A DNA stretch of 64,000 nucleotides from Reyranella sp. GTDB lineage: Bacteria > Pseudomonadota > Alphaproteobacteria > Reyranellales > Reyranellaceae. The position numbers and the translations under genes are program-made. The stretch is from assembly GCF_004297265.1 (NCBI RefSeq), contig NZ_SCUT01000059.1, positions 109,339 through 173,338 of the forward strand, written 5' to 3'. Under the pieces are notes generated by a model that ran no database searches, was not told the origin of the DNA, and was given only the letters and a program-made list of their open reading frames with translations. Numbering within the stretch: the first letter of the stretch is position 1; the number at the start of each line of letters is the position of its first letter. Positions 1-8,872 of this stretch are shown one piece after another.

Positions 1-55
1 CGCGCGGCTGGCGGCGGCTCAGGCGGCGCTGGGCGGTCCGCTCAAGACCGAATGA
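1..55 (+). CDS. C-terminal tail of an unidentified protein (partial)
   Basis: An open frame enters from the left edge (first complete codon at base 2) and ends at TGA 53-55. Only 17 residues are visible, ending in Gly-Gly-Pro-Leu-Lys-Thr-Glu. The stop overlaps the ATG of meaB (ATGA), which indicates translational coupling. In many bacteria meaB follows methylmalonyl-CoA mutase or other acyl-CoA enzymes, but too little of this protein is visible to name it. Confidence 0.6.
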   Translation, partial: ARLAAAQAALGGPLKTE

Positions 56-987
56 CGCTGGCGGCGCTCCGCACGGACGGCAAGCGAGCCCTGGCCACCG
101 CCCTCGCCGGCCTGGAGCGCGATCCCGACGGCGAAGCCTCGCAGGCGCTGCTCGATGCGGCATGGCGCGAGCCGCGGGCGCATGTCGTGGGCGTCACCGG
201 TCCGCCAGGTGTCGGCAAGTCCTCCCTCTGCGCCGCTCTGGTCGCGGCGTGGCGACGCTCCGGCAAGACAGTTGGCGTGATCGCCGTCGATCCCTCGTCG
301 CGGACCAGCGGCGGCGCACTGCTCGGCGACCGGGTGCGCATCGTTCATGATGGGGCGGACGAGGGCAGCTTCGTCCGCTCCATGGCCGCCCGCGATCGCC
401 TGGGCGGCCTGGCCGACCAGACGGTGGCCGCCATGGTCGTCATGCGCGCCCTGTTCGACCGCGTGCTGATCGAGACGGTGGGCGTTGGCCAGTCCGAGAC
501 GGACGTGGCGGGCGTCGCCGACACGGTCGTTTTCTGCGTCCAGCCGGGCTCGGGCGACTCGCTGCAGTTCATGAAGGCGGGCATCGTCGAGATCCCGCAT
601 CTGGTCGTCGTCACCAAGGCGGATGTCGGCGCACCGGCCGAACGGGCGCGCGCCGACGTGGCGGGTGCATTGTCACTCGCCACCGCCGGCGAGGCCGGGG
701 ACTGGCCAGTGAGGACCCTGGCCGTTTCCTCGCGCAACGGCGCCGGAATCGACGGGCTGGTCGCGGCACTCGAGGCACATCGGGAGCACCTGGCTGCGGA
801 TGCCAGACTGGCTGTGGCGCGCCATCGCCAGAGCGAGGGCTGGGTCGTCCAATCGCTGCGCGACCGGTTCGGCCGCGACGGCATTGCCAGACTGGGGCGA
901 CTGGGCTTGGATCCGGCCCTTACGCCCGGCACGCAGCCCTTTCAGAGGCTGCGCGAACTCAGCCTCGCCCTGGAGAGACCGCTATGA
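52..987 (+). CDS. meaB: MeaB/ArgK-family P-loop GTPase (methylmalonyl-CoA mutase chaperone)
   Basis: This 311-residue protein matches the MeaB/ArgK G3E GTPases, which protect and reload adenosylcobalamin-dependent methylmalonyl-CoA mutase. The Walker A loop GPPGVGKSS lies near residues 50-58. It is followed by the family signature around AVDPSSRTSGGALLGDR, the ETVGVGQSE switch segment and a VVTKAD nucleotide-specificity motif. The length is typical. The start overlaps the previous stop and its own stop overlaps the ATG of the HIT gene, so it sits in a tightly coupled operon. No mutase is visible in the window. Family assignment is strong; the client enzyme is inferred. Confidence 0.93.
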   Translation: MTLAALRTDGKRALATALAGLERDPDGEASQALLDAAWREPRAHVVGVTGPPGVGKSSLCAALVAAWRRSGKTVGVIAVDPSSRTSGGALLGDRVRIVHDGADEGSFVRSMAARDRLGGLADQTVAAMVVMRALFDRVLIETVGVGQSETDVAGVADTVVFCVQPGSGDSLQFMKAGIVEIPHLVVVTKADVGAPAERARADVAGALSLATAGEAGDWPVRTLAVSSRNGAGIDGLVAALEAHREHLAADARLAVARHRQSEGWVVQSLRDRFGRDGIARLGRLGLDPALTPGTQPFQRLRELSLALERPL

Positions 988-1409
988 GCCATCCAACAGA
1001 CGGCAGCTGCATCTTCTGCAGGATCGTCGTGGGCGAGTTGCCGTGCTTCAAGCTGCTCGAGGACGAGGCGACGATCGCCTTCATGGACATCAATCCGGTC
1101 AACTCGGGTCATGCGCTGGCGGTCGCCAAGGGCCACTGGCCGACCATCGACGTCATTCCACCCGAGGTCCTGGCCGCGGTCGCCAAGACGGCACAACGCG
1201 TGGCGAAGGCGGCGATGACCACGCTGGAACCGAGCGGGGTGAATCTTCTGCAGTCCAATGGCGTGGGCGCCGGGCAAAGCGTGCCCCATCTCCACGTTCA
1301 CATCCTGCCGCGCTTCCCGGGCGACGAAGTCAGGCTGAACTGGACCTACAAGCCGGGGGACAAGGCCGAGATCGAGGCGATCTGGAAGAGGTTGACGGCT
1401 GCCCTTTAG
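984..1409 (+). CDS. HIT-family nucleotide hydrolase/transferase
   Basis: The 141-residue product has the histidine-triad motif HLHVHI at about residues 102-107, where the middle histidine is the nucleophile for hydrolysis of nucleoside phosphoramidates or dinucleotides. The N-terminal CIFCRI segment is typical of the HINT/Hit branch. The start ATG overlaps the meaB TGA by 4 nt, so the two are probably co-translated. Its 3' end overlaps the convergent LysR gene by 4 nt. The physiological substrate cannot be read from the sequence. Confidence 0.93.
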   Translation: MSHPTDGSCIFCRIVVGELPCFKLLEDEATIAFMDINPVNSGHALAVAKGHWPTIDVIPPEVLAAVAKTAQRVAKAAMTTLEPSGVNLLQSNGVGAGQSVPHLHVHILPRFPGDEVRLNWTYKPGDKAEIEAIWKRLTAAL

Positions 1410-2365
1410 GCGGCTGCCATCGACCTGCTGCGCGGCGTGGTGGAGAACCACTCGCGTTCGTCCTGGCGGAACTGCTCGCGTACATAGTCGATCACGGTGC
1501 GGATGCGCGCGCCCTTATTGGTCTCCTCGTGGCTGACCAGCCAGATGTCGCGGACGATCCTGAGATCGATCGGCGCAGCCACCAGGTTCGACGACTTGGC
1601 GATATAGTCGGGGAACACCGAGATGCCGTAGCCGGTCTGCACCGCCTCCATGGCGGCGTAGGAGGAGTTGGTGCGCAGGACAACCGAGGTACTGCGCTCG
1701 ACCACTTCGCTCCACGGCTTCATGGCGGGCAGGCTGTGCAGCGTCGTGTGGTCGACGACATGGTGATCGCGCATGTCCTCGAGCTTCTGCGGCAGTCCGT
1801 ACTGCTCGATGTAGGAGGGCGCGGCGAAGATCGACATGTTGACCTGACCCACGCGCGCGGCGACCAGCTGGTTCGACGTCGGACGGAAGAAGCGGATGGC
1901 GAGGTCAGCCTGGCGGGTGGCGAGGTCGAGCACCTGGTCGCCGGCGATCACCTGGACGATGATGTCGGGATGGGTGCGGCGCAGCACGCCGAGCCGTGGC
2001 ACCAGCCAGTGGGCGGCAATGCCCTCGGTTGCGGCGATGCGAACGATTCCCGCCATCTCGCGGTCGAGGCCGGCCAGGTGCCTTTCGATTGCCGTGGCGT
2101 TCGACATCATGGACTCGGCCTGCACGAGCACGCCGCGGGCGGCCGGGGTCACTTCCATGCCGTGGCGGTGGCGGTCGAACAGCTTGGCGCCGAGACGCCG
2201 CTCCAGCGCCTGGATGCGGCGACCGACGGTCGTCTGCTTGGTGTTCAACTGGGTGGCGGCGGCGCTGAAACTTCCGGTCTTCGCAACCGCAAGGAAGAAA
2301 CGGACGTCATCCCAGTCGCCGAGAATGTTCGGCACCTTGTTCTTGCGCGGAGGGATCGTGACCAT
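1406..2365 (-). CDS. LysR-family transcriptional regulator
   Basis: A LysR-type regulator of about 319 residues. The N-terminal winged helix-turn-helix includes FFLAVAKTGSFSAAATQLN and the following TTVGRRIQALE recognition helix. A periplasmic-binding-protein-like effector domain follows. I chose ATG at 2365; an upstream in-frame start at 2398 would add 11 residues with no clear ribosome site. The gene points away from the nucleotidyltransferase/GNAT operon, the classical layout for a LysR protein controlling a divergent operon. That target is inferred. The 3' end overlaps the convergent HIT gene by 4 nt. Confidence 0.92.
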   Translation of the reverse strand: MVTIPPRKNKVPNILGDWDDVRFFLAVAKTGSFSAAATQLNTKQTTVGRRIQALERRLGAKLFDRHRHGMEVTPAARGVLVQAESMMSNATAIERHLAGLDREMAGIVRIAATEGIAAHWLVPRLGVLRRTHPDIIVQVIAGDQVLDLATRQADLAIRFFRPTSNQLVAARVGQVNMSIFAAPSYIEQYGLPQKLEDMRDHHVVDHTTLHSLPAMKPWSEVVERSTSVVLRTNSSYAAMEAVQTGYGISVFPDYIAKSSNLVAAPIDLRIVRDIWLVSHEETNKGARIRTVIDYVREQFRQDEREWFSTTPRSRSMAAA

Positions 2366-2597
2366 GGTGACAATCGATACAATAAGAGTTGCGCTCACGC
2401 ATATCTGACGCGAGCTTCATGTTCTACATCCTATACCATTATCGGTGAAATGTCGTTTTCTGTCTTATTTTAGGGGGTTAGGCGGCTTTTCGGACCGCGC
2501 CGGGACCCTTCGGCACCTCCAGTTCACGTATTCGCCAGTCGATTTTTCGGTTGTAAGTATCCGGATCGACGCTCGCAACGAGACAGGAGTGCTACCC

Positions 2598-3893
2598 GTG
2601 GCCGCCATCGGCTCTAACGGAAAAACAACGCCGGCCGCGGTTCGCGTCGGCAAATTCGGTCGTTACCTGCGCAGTCCGTCGACGCGCATGGCCGCCTTTG
2701 GCGGACTTTTAACATACTTGAGCTATGCGTACGCGCACAGCAGTTGGGCTAACCCCACGCTGATCTGCGTGTCAATCTTCGTCGGGGTGTTTCTGCCGAG
2801 CTACGCAAAGCTCAGTAACAAGGCCGAACTTTGGGCGAACAATCGGTTCGGCTTCGTCACGGCCGGCCGGCTCGGGCGATTCATCCCGCAGTTGGCGTTC
2901 AACCTGGTGATGTTCTGGCTGATGTTATGGGGGGGTGCGCTCAACCAGCTCGGGATGGCGTCCGTCGGCGGCATAGCCGGGGCTGCGCTCGTCACGACTT
3001 TGGCGTCGCAGGGAACGCAGTACCTCGGCGGCTACCTCGTCGCGCGAGGCGTGGGCGATGCCAATCGCAACACACTGGTCGGAATCCTGGTCAACGTCAC
3101 CCTGGCGGCGCTGGGCACGGCGGGGGTGCCGGGTGCGCGCGAAGGCTTCTTTTTCCTGGGCCTTGGCCTCGGCGGATCGCTGTTTCTGATCGGCCTGCTG
3201 TCGGACCTGCGTTCCGTCGCGGCGCCCAGGGGCGGCATCGGTCTCTACTTCGGCACGTTCAATCCGTTCCACAACACCCACCTTTCGATCATTCAGGCGG
3301 CGATCGACGAACGCGGGCTCGACAAGGTCATCATCCATCCGGTGCTGGTTCCGAAGCTGCACGTGGATGCCTTCCGCAAGGGCGAACTCCGCGTCGGTCA
3401 CCTGAAGGACGGCTTCCAGGTCTACGAGAAGACCGACAAGGCCGATTCCAACGTCGACTATTTCCCGACGGGAAACGTCTTCCTGCCGCCGGAAACGCGT
3501 GTGGCGCTGATCGAACTGGCGCTGGCCGAGGCCGGCATGGCCGACAAGGTCGAGGTCGCCGTTTACTCCGAGACCTACTACGCGAAAGGATTCCAGGGTG
3601 TGATCGCCGAGATCAAGCGGCGTCACCCCGGGGCACGGCTGCACACGCTCCATGGTACCGATTTCGGCGGCATGCTGGTGCGCCAGATCTGCGACGAATG
3701 CGGCTGGATCTACCCGTGGTGCATCCTGCGCCGGGACAAGATCTCGGCCACCGCGATCCGGCGCGGTGCCAAAGGCATGACGCCGCCGGTCGTCACCGAT
3801 GTGCTTGCCCAGATTTCACAGAATCTTCCGATCGTTTCGGCCGGAGGCCGGCACTTCCGGAATGACAATGGCGTTTTGACTGAAGGGGACTGA
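2598..3893 (+). CDS. Membrane protein with C-terminal nucleotidyltransferase (NadD/cytidylyltransferase-like) domain
   Basis: This 431-residue protein has two parts. Residues 1 to about 205 carry roughly six hydrophobic segments. The C-terminal half begins with the nucleotidyltransferase signature GTFNPFHNTH (residues 219-228; family pattern GxFxPxHxxH) and ends with ISATAIR (382-388), equivalent to the ISSTxIR nucleotide-binding motif. The GTG start at 2598 is chosen because AGGAG lies 8 nt upstream; a longer ATG frame from 2445 has an implausible N-terminus. Only 1 nt separates it from the first GNAT gene. A membrane-tethered adenylyl- or cytidylyltransferase is implied; the substrate is unknown. 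NadD proper is soluble and about half this length. Confidence 0.8.
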   Translation: MAAIGSNGKTTPAAVRVGKFGRYLRSPSTRMAAFGGLLTYLSYAYAHSSWANPTLICVSIFVGVFLPSYAKLSNKAELWANNRFGFVTAGRLGRFIPQLAFNLVMFWLMLWGGALNQLGMASVGGIAGAALVTTLASQGTQYLGGYLVARGVGDANRNTLVGILVNVTLAALGTAGVPGAREGFFFLGLGLGGSLFLIGLLSDLRSVAAPRGGIGLYFGTFNPFHNTHLSIIQAAIDERGLDKVIIHPVLVPKLHVDAFRKGELRVGHLKDGFQVYEKTDKADSNVDYFPTGNVFLPPETRVALIELALAEAGMADKVEVAVYSETYYAKGFQGVIAEIKRRHPGARLHTLHGTDFGGMLVRQICDECGWIYPWCILRRDKISATAIRRGAKGMTPPVVTDVLAQISQNLPIVSAGGRHFRNDNGVLTEGD

Positions 3894-3894
3894 G

Positions 3895-4512
3895 ATGAAC
3901 GGACAGGAAACGGCGGGCCCGAGCAACCGGCCCGAGATCACGATCAAGCTCGCATCGACTTCCGACGAGATGATGCAGTGCTTCATGTTGCGCGCCGCCG
4001 TGTTCATGGGCGAGCAGGAGTGCCCATACTGGGAGGAATATGACGGCAACGACTACACGGCCAGCCACCTGATCCTGTACGTCGACGGCGAGCCGGCCGC
4101 GTCCATCCGCGTACGCTGGTTCGCGGGCTTCGCCAAGCTGGAGCGGGCCATCATCCTGAAGCGCTACCGGTCGTACGGCCTCTTCCTGCCGTTCGTGAAC
4201 TGGGCGAAGGAATTCTGCCGCAAGAAGGGCTATCCCAAGGCGTATCTGCACGGTCAGAAGCGCCTGTGGCCGATCTTCGAGAAGGACGGCTTCCGCAAGG
4301 TCGACGACAAGGTCTTCCACTTCTCCGACCACGAGTATGGCGCGTTCGCCTGCGATCTCGAGGTCGGCCCGGATGCGCCGACCGTGACGACGGACCCGAT
4401 GGTGCTGAACCGTCCGGAGGACAAGCTCGACATGCCGGGCATCCTGGAAGAGTCGATGGAACGGGGAGCGTCCTGCCCGCATGCGGGATGGACCGAACGG
4501 CGCGCGAGCTGA
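3895..4512 (+). CDS. GNAT-like acyltransferase, first of a tandem pair
   Basis: The 205-residue protein resembles the GNAT fold of ElaA-like N-acyltransferases. It has an N-terminal MLRAAVFMGEQECPYWEE segment, a central strand region SIRVRWF and a C-terminal FEKDGFRKV motif typical of the last GNAT helix and strand. The canonical acetyl-CoA loop (R/QxxGxG/A) is not evident, being replaced by a KRYRSYGLF segment, so activity is uncertain. It starts 1 nt after the nucleotidyltransferase stop and is followed 14 nt later by a clear paralogue, so all three are probably one transcript. It has a roughly 40-residue C-terminal extension beyond the fold. Confidence 0.75.
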   Translation: MNGQETAGPSNRPEITIKLASTSDEMMQCFMLRAAVFMGEQECPYWEEYDGNDYTASHLILYVDGEPAASIRVRWFAGFAKLERAIILKRYRSYGLFLPFVNWAKEFCRKKGYPKAYLHGQKRLWPIFEKDGFRKVDDKVFHFSDHEYGAFACDLEVGPDAPTVTTDPMVLNRPEDKLDMPGILEESMERGASCPHAGWTERRAS

Positions 4513-4526
4513 GAGGAGCAAGGAAC

Positions 4527-5090
4527 ATGAGCACCAACACACGTTCGATCGGCGGCCAGGCTGTCACGATCAAGCTGGCCATGAAGATGGAAGACTCCCT
4601 CCAGGCCTTCGCCGTCCGCGCCGCCTGCTTCATCGGCGAGCAGGACGTCCCGTACTCCGAGGAATTCGACGGCCACGACTTCGGCGCCACCCACATCATC
4701 GCCTATCTGGGGGACGAGCCGGTGGGAGCGGTTCGCCTGCGCTGGTTCCAATCCTTCGCCATGCCGGAGCGGCTGGCGGTAATGAAGCGCTTCCGCGGAA
4801 ACGACATCGGCCAGCTCCTGATCGATCGCTGCGCCAAGATCGCCGAGAGCCGCGGCTGCAGGATGCTCTACACGCAGGCCCTGCCCCAGGACATCAAGTA
4901 CTGGGAACGGCATGGCTGGCGCCGTCTCGAAGCCGACGATGCCGGCAAGGGCCCCAAGCGCGTGGTGGCGATGGTTCGGCCGGTCGACCCGAGCAAGCCA
5001 TTGCCCGAGGCTGAGGCGCCGGAGTCGGTGGTCCTGCGCAAGGAGCCGCAGCTCGACCCGTCGGGCCTGCCGGTCGGTGGCGACCGCTGA
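4527..5090 (+). CDS. GNAT-family N-acetyltransferase, second of a tandem pair
   Basis: This 187-residue protein is paralogous to its upstream neighbour: VRAACFIGEQDVPYSEEFDG aligns with the corresponding stretch there, followed by the RLRWF strand. Here the acetyl-CoA region is closer to the consensus (KRFRGNDIGQLLID), followed by YWERHGWRRL, the usual GNAT C-terminal signature. ATG 4527 is preceded by AGGAGCAAGGAAC. A polar, proline-rich tail of about 35 residues follows the domain. It is the third gene of the operon with the membrane nucleotidyltransferase. Substrate unknown. Confidence 0.82.
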   Translation: MSTNTRSIGGQAVTIKLAMKMEDSLQAFAVRAACFIGEQDVPYSEEFDGHDFGATHIIAYLGDEPVGAVRLRWFQSFAMPERLAVMKRFRGNDIGQLLIDRCAKIAESRGCRMLYTQALPQDIKYWERHGWRRLEADDAGKGPKRVVAMVRPVDPSKPLPEAEAPESVVLRKEPQLDPSGLPVGGDR

Positions 5091-5234
5091 AGCGGGCGCT
5101 TCCCCACGAAGGTCGGAAGATCCTCGCGCCGGATTGCCCCCGCCTGGCATTTCTTTTGAGGTAGGTTGGGCAACCGGCGACCAGCCGGATGAGGGAGAGG
5201 CGTTCCACGCGTAAAGCGTCAGGGCGAATAGAAC

Positions 5235-5498
5235 ATGGCGGATGTCTTGGAGATCATCGTCGAACCGAATACCCGGCGGCGGCGCGGTCATGCGCCGCTT
5301 TCGGAGAAGAAGCGGGCGGCGGCGTTGTTTCGGGTCTGGCATAGCGTGCGGGAGATGATCGAGGAGGCCGAGCGTCTGGGCGACGGCGAACTCGTGCACT
5401 TCCTGGCGGTATCCCAGCTTCTGGTGGAGGAGCGTGTCACGACGCTGACCAGCGGCGTGCCGGCCTTCGCGCTTGCCGATACCTCGCTGCCGAACTGA
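5235..5498 (+). CDS. Small conserved-type hypothetical protein
   Basis: This 87-residue soluble protein is not recognised. It has a basic Arg-rich patch near residues 14-18 and an amphipathic helical middle (about 25-60) rich in Glu, Arg and Leu, with no membrane segment or signal peptide. It stands 144 nt after the GNAT pair and converges on the ABC permease gene. Codon use matches its neighbours, which supports it being real. Confidence 0.6.
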   Translation: MADVLEIIVEPNTRRRRGHAPLSEKKRAAALFRVWHSVREMIEEAERLGDGELVHFLAVSQLLVEERVTTLTSGVPAFALADTSLPN

Positions 5499-5511
5499 CG
5501 TCCGGAGAGAC

Positions 5512-6399
5512 TTACTTGTGACGGGGGTCGAGCGCGTCGCGCAGGCCGTCGCCCAGCAGGTTGAACGACAGGACGGCGAAGAAGATCGCGAAGCCCGGCC
5601 AGAAGGCCATCCACGGCGCCTGGGCGATGAAGCGCTGCGCGGAGTTCAGCATGCTGCCCCATGACGGCGACGGCGGTTGCTGGCCGAGGCCGAGGAAGGA
5701 CAGCGCGGCCTCGGCGATGATCGCGCCCGCGATGGCCAGCGAGGCCTGCACCAGCAGCGGCGGCACGATGTTGGGCAGGACGTGGCGCAGCGCGATGCGC
5801 CAATGCGGGTTGCCGACCGCGCGCGCCGCTTCGACATAGTCCTCGACCTTGGCGGCGATCGTCTGGCCGCGGGTCAGCCGGATGAACACAGGCGTGGCGG
5901 TGACGCCGATGGCAATCATCGCGTTGGTCAGGCTCGGTCCGAGGAAGGCCGCCAGGGCGATCGCCAGGATTAGGAACGGAACGGCCAGCATCGCATCGAC
6001 GATGCGCGACAGTACCGCGTCGATCCAGCCGCCGGCATAGCCGGCCAGCAGGCCGAGCGGCACGCCGATGCCGAGCGCGATTCCGACCGACACGAGCCCG
6101 GCGCTGAGCGAGGCGCGGGCGCCCCAGATGATGCGGGCCAGCACGTCGCGGCCGACCTCGTCGGTGCCCAGCCAGTGCGCCCAGGAGGGTGGCTTGCGGA
6201 CCTGCGTGAAGCTGGTTGCGATCGGATCGTAGGGTGAGATCAGCGGCGCGAGGATCGCGACCAGGATGAACAGGACCACGACCACCAGCCCGAACATAGC
6301 GCCTTTCCGCCGCTTGAGTCGGCGCCAGGCGCGCGCCCACGGATTCTCTTCGTGGGCCTCGGGAGCGGGGACGGGAGCTGAGACGGCGGCAGCGGTCAT
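5512..6399 (-). CDS. Peptide-type ABC transporter permease, DppC/GsiD-like
   Basis: The 295-residue inner-membrane permease has the DppC architecture: a cytoplasmic N-terminal tail, one helix (about residues 35-55), a periplasmic loop with LGTDEVGRDVLARIIWGAR, then a five-helix BPD_transp_1 domain. The EAA loop (EAARAVGNPHWRIALRHVLPN) contacts the ATPases. It is last in a five-gene importer cluster, 5 nt after the DppB-like gene. Substrate class is dipeptide, oligopeptide or glutathione; the gamma-glutamyltranspeptidase gene upstream favours gamma-glutamyl peptides (inference). Confidence 0.93.
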   Translation of the reverse strand: MTAAAVSAPVPAPEAHEENPWARAWRRLKRRKGAMFGLVVVVLFILVAILAPLISPYDPIATSFTQVRKPPSWAHWLGTDEVGRDVLARIIWGARASLSAGLVSVGIALGIGVPLGLLAGYAGGWIDAVLSRIVDAMLAVPFLILAIALAAFLGPSLTNAMIAIGVTATPVFIRLTRGQTIAAKVEDYVEAARAVGNPHWRIALRHVLPNIVPPLLVQASLAIAGAIIAEAALSFLGLGQQPPSPSWGSMLNSAQRFIAQAPWMAFWPGFAIFFAVLSFNLLGDGLRDALDPRHK

Positions 6400-6404
6400 T
6401 GCGG

Positions 6405-7346
6405 TCAGCCCCGCAGCCGTGGATTGACGAGCACATAGGCCACGTCGGCCAGCAGGTTCAGCACGATGTAGGTCGTGGCCGTCACCAGCACGACGCCTTG
6501 CACGACGGCGTAGTCACGGTTGAACACCGAATCGACGATCAACTTGCCGAAGCCGGGGATGGTGAAGATCTGCTCGGTCAGCACCGCGCCGGACAGGAGC
6601 GTGCCGAACTCGAGGGCGCCCAGGGTGATCACCGGCGTCATGGCGTTGCGCAACGCATGCTTCAGCACGACGCGCCTCTCGTAGAGCCCCTTGGCGCGGG
6701 CGGTCCGTACGTAGTCTGCGCCCATCGCCTGCAGCATGGCACTGCGCGTGTGTCGCATCAGCACGGCGGCGATGGCGTTGCCCAGCACGAAGGCCGGCAT
6801 CACGGTGGTGGCGAGGCTGGCGCGCCAGTCCTCGCCCAAACGCACGTAGCCCGAGGCCGGCAGCCAGCCGAGCGTCACCGAGAACAGGAAGATCATCAGG
6901 ATGCCCAGCCAGAAATTGGGCGTGCTGAGACCCCACAGGGCGAAGATGTTGGCGCCATAATCCCAGGCGGTGTCCTTCCTGACCGCCGAGATGATGCCGG
7001 CCGGAATGCCGATGCCCAGCGCCACGATCAGCGCCATGGCAGCGAGTTGCAGGGTCACCGGTAGCTTTTCGGCGACCAGCGACGACACCGAACTCTTTAG
7101 GCGCATCGACTCGCCCAGGTTTCCGGAGAGCACGCCTTTGATCCAGTAGAAGTACTGGACCGGGATCGGCTCGTTCAGCCGGTACTGCTCGCGGATCTCC
7201 TCGAGCACCTTCGGGTCGCGCTCCTCTCCCGCCATGATCAGCGCCGGGTCGCCCGGCAGGAGCTGCTGCAGGCCGAAGATCAGCATCGACACCAGGATCA
7301 GTGTCGGGATGATCTGCAGCAGTCGCTGGGAGAGGAAGGTCAGCAA
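6405..7346 (-). CDS. Peptide-type ABC transporter permease, DppB/GsiC-like
   Basis: A 313-residue permease with the DppB hallmark N-terminus (LSQRLLQIIPTLILV) and LLPGDPALIMAGEE in the first periplasmic loop. The EAA-like loop is RTARAKGLYERRVVLKHALRN. Six membrane helices are expected. The start appears to be TTG at 7346, since this places the first helix where the family has it; the next in-frame Met would cut into that helix. It lies 8 nt after the substrate-binding protein gene and pairs with the DppC-like permease to form the channel. Confidence 0.92.
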   Translation of the reverse strand: MLTFLSQRLLQIIPTLILVSMLIFGLQQLLPGDPALIMAGEERDPKVLEEIREQYRLNEPIPVQYFYWIKGVLSGNLGESMRLKSSVSSLVAEKLPVTLQLAAMALIVALGIGIPAGIISAVRKDTAWDYGANIFALWGLSTPNFWLGILMIFLFSVTLGWLPASGYVRLGEDWRASLATTVMPAFVLGNAIAAVLMRHTRSAMLQAMGADYVRTARAKGLYERRVVLKHALRNAMTPVITLGALEFGTLLSGAVLTEQIFTIPGFGKLIVDSVFNRDYAVVQGVVLVTATTYIVLNLLADVAYVLVNPRLRG

Positions 7347-7354
7347 GGCTCGAT

Positions 7355-8872
7355 CTACTTCAGCTTGACGCCGACGACGCGGATCAGCCCGTCCGGCATC
7401 TGCTTGTAGCCGTCGACCTTGTCGGAAAGCGCGACCAGGACGCGGCGATGGTACAGGTACTTGATCGATCCCTCGGGCAGGTACTTGGCGGTGATCTTCT
7501 CATAGATCTTCTTCCGCTCGGCGGGATCGCTCTTGATGCGCGCCTCGTTGTGCCAGGCGTCGACGTCCTTGTCGCAATAGCCGGAGTTGTTCTGCGGCTG
7601 GCCGCAGACATGGAAGATATAGGAGTTGCCGTCGGGGTCGCTGCGGCCGGACCAGCCGATCAGATAGAGCTGGTAGTCGCCGCTCTCGGACTGCTTCAGC
7701 GAGGTCGCGAACTCGGTGACGCGGATCTTGAGGTCGAACCCGGTCTCCGCGACCATCGACTGCAGCACCTCGGCGACCTGACGGGTTTCCGGGTTGTTGG
7801 GGACCATGAAGTCGAGCGACATGCGGCCCGTGACGCCCGCTTCCTTCAGCAGCGCCTTCGCCTTGGCGACGTCGCGCTTCGGCACCGGGAATGCCTGCTG
7901 GTAGTAGGGGTTGGTCGGGTTGATCCACTGGTTGCCGACGACGAACTCGCCGTTGAACACGACCTGGTTCAGCGCCTCGCGATCGATCGACAGCTCGAAG
8001 GCCTGGCGGACGCGGGCGTCCTTCGCGAGCGGCGTGTCGGCCTTCGGACCGTTCGAAAGGTTGATCGTGAGGCCCTGGTAGCCGAGCTCGACCGCCGTCA
8101 CGAGCTTGAGCTTCGGATTGTCGCGCACCGTCTTGATGTCGGTCGCCAGCACGCGCTCGATCATGTCGAGGCTACCCGAGCGCAGGTTGGCCAGACGCAC
8201 GGTTGAATCTGTGATCGGCAGATAGGTGATCCTGTCGATGAAGACCTGGTCCTTGTTCCAGTAGTCGGCGAACTTCTCGACCACGATGCGGTCCTGCTGG
8301 ACCCTTTCGACGAACTTGTAGGGGCCGGCACAGACCGGCTTCAGGCCGAATTTGTCGCCGGCGGCCTCCGCGGCCTTGGGCGAGACCATCATGCCGGCTC
8401 GGTCGGTGAGCTGGGCCAGCAGAGGCGAGAAGGGCTCCTTCAGGTTGAGTTTGACGGTCGTGGGATCAACGACGTCAATCGACACGATGGAGGCGAGCTC
8501 CGGCCGTCGGAAGGAGCCCTTCATGTTGAGGTGGCGTTCGAGGCTGTACTTGGCCGCGGCGGCGTCGAACGCCTCGCCGTCATGGAACTTGACGCCGGGG
8601 CGGAGCTTGATCGTGACCGTCTTGCCGTCGGCCGAGGTCTCGTGGCCGAGCGCAAGCTGCGGCACGATCGCGAGCTTCTCGTCGATGTCGAACAGCTTGT
8701 CACAGATCGAGGAAAAGACGATGCGGCCGACATAGGTGCGGGCCAGGGTCGGATCGAGCACGTCCGGATCCTCGGCGAGACCGACGCGCAGGTTGCTCTG
8801 GGCCGCCGCGCCGGACAAAGCGAGGCCGATGAACGTGGCGGCCAGCGTCAGGCGATGAAACGTCTTCTTCAT
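7355..8872 (-). CDS. Periplasmic peptide/nickel-type ABC substrate-binding protein (SBP_bac_5)
   Basis: This 505-residue protein starts with a cleavable signal peptide (MKKTFHRLTLAATFIGLALS, then Gly-Ala-Ala-Ala-Gln). The mature part is a family 5 solute-binding protein, with LRVGLAEDPDVLDP at the start and the KFHDGEAFDAAAAKYSLER signature. ATG 8872 is preceded by GGAGG with 5-nt spacing. The start overlaps the stop of the upstream ATPase gene by 4 nt. It delivers peptide-like ligands to the two downstream permeases. The exact ligand cannot be deduced. Confidence 0.93.
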   Translation of the reverse strand: MKKTFHRLTLAATFIGLALSGAAAQSNLRVGLAEDPDVLDPTLARTYVGRIVFSSICDKLFDIDEKLAIVPQLALGHETSADGKTVTIKLRPGVKFHDGEAFDAAAAKYSLERHLNMKGSFRRPELASIVSIDVVDPTTVKLNLKEPFSPLLAQLTDRAGMMVSPKAAEAAGDKFGLKPVCAGPYKFVERVQQDRIVVEKFADYWNKDQVFIDRITYLPITDSTVRLANLRSGSLDMIERVLATDIKTVRDNPKLKLVTAVELGYQGLTINLSNGPKADTPLAKDARVRQAFELSIDREALNQVVFNGEFVVGNQWINPTNPYYQQAFPVPKRDVAKAKALLKEAGVTGRMSLDFMVPNNPETRQVAEVLQSMVAETGFDLKIRVTEFATSLKQSESGDYQLYLIGWSGRSDPDGNSYIFHVCGQPQNNSGYCDKDVDAWHNEARIKSDPAERKKIYEKITAKYLPEGSIKYLYHRRVLVALSDKVDGYKQMPDGLIRVVGVKLK

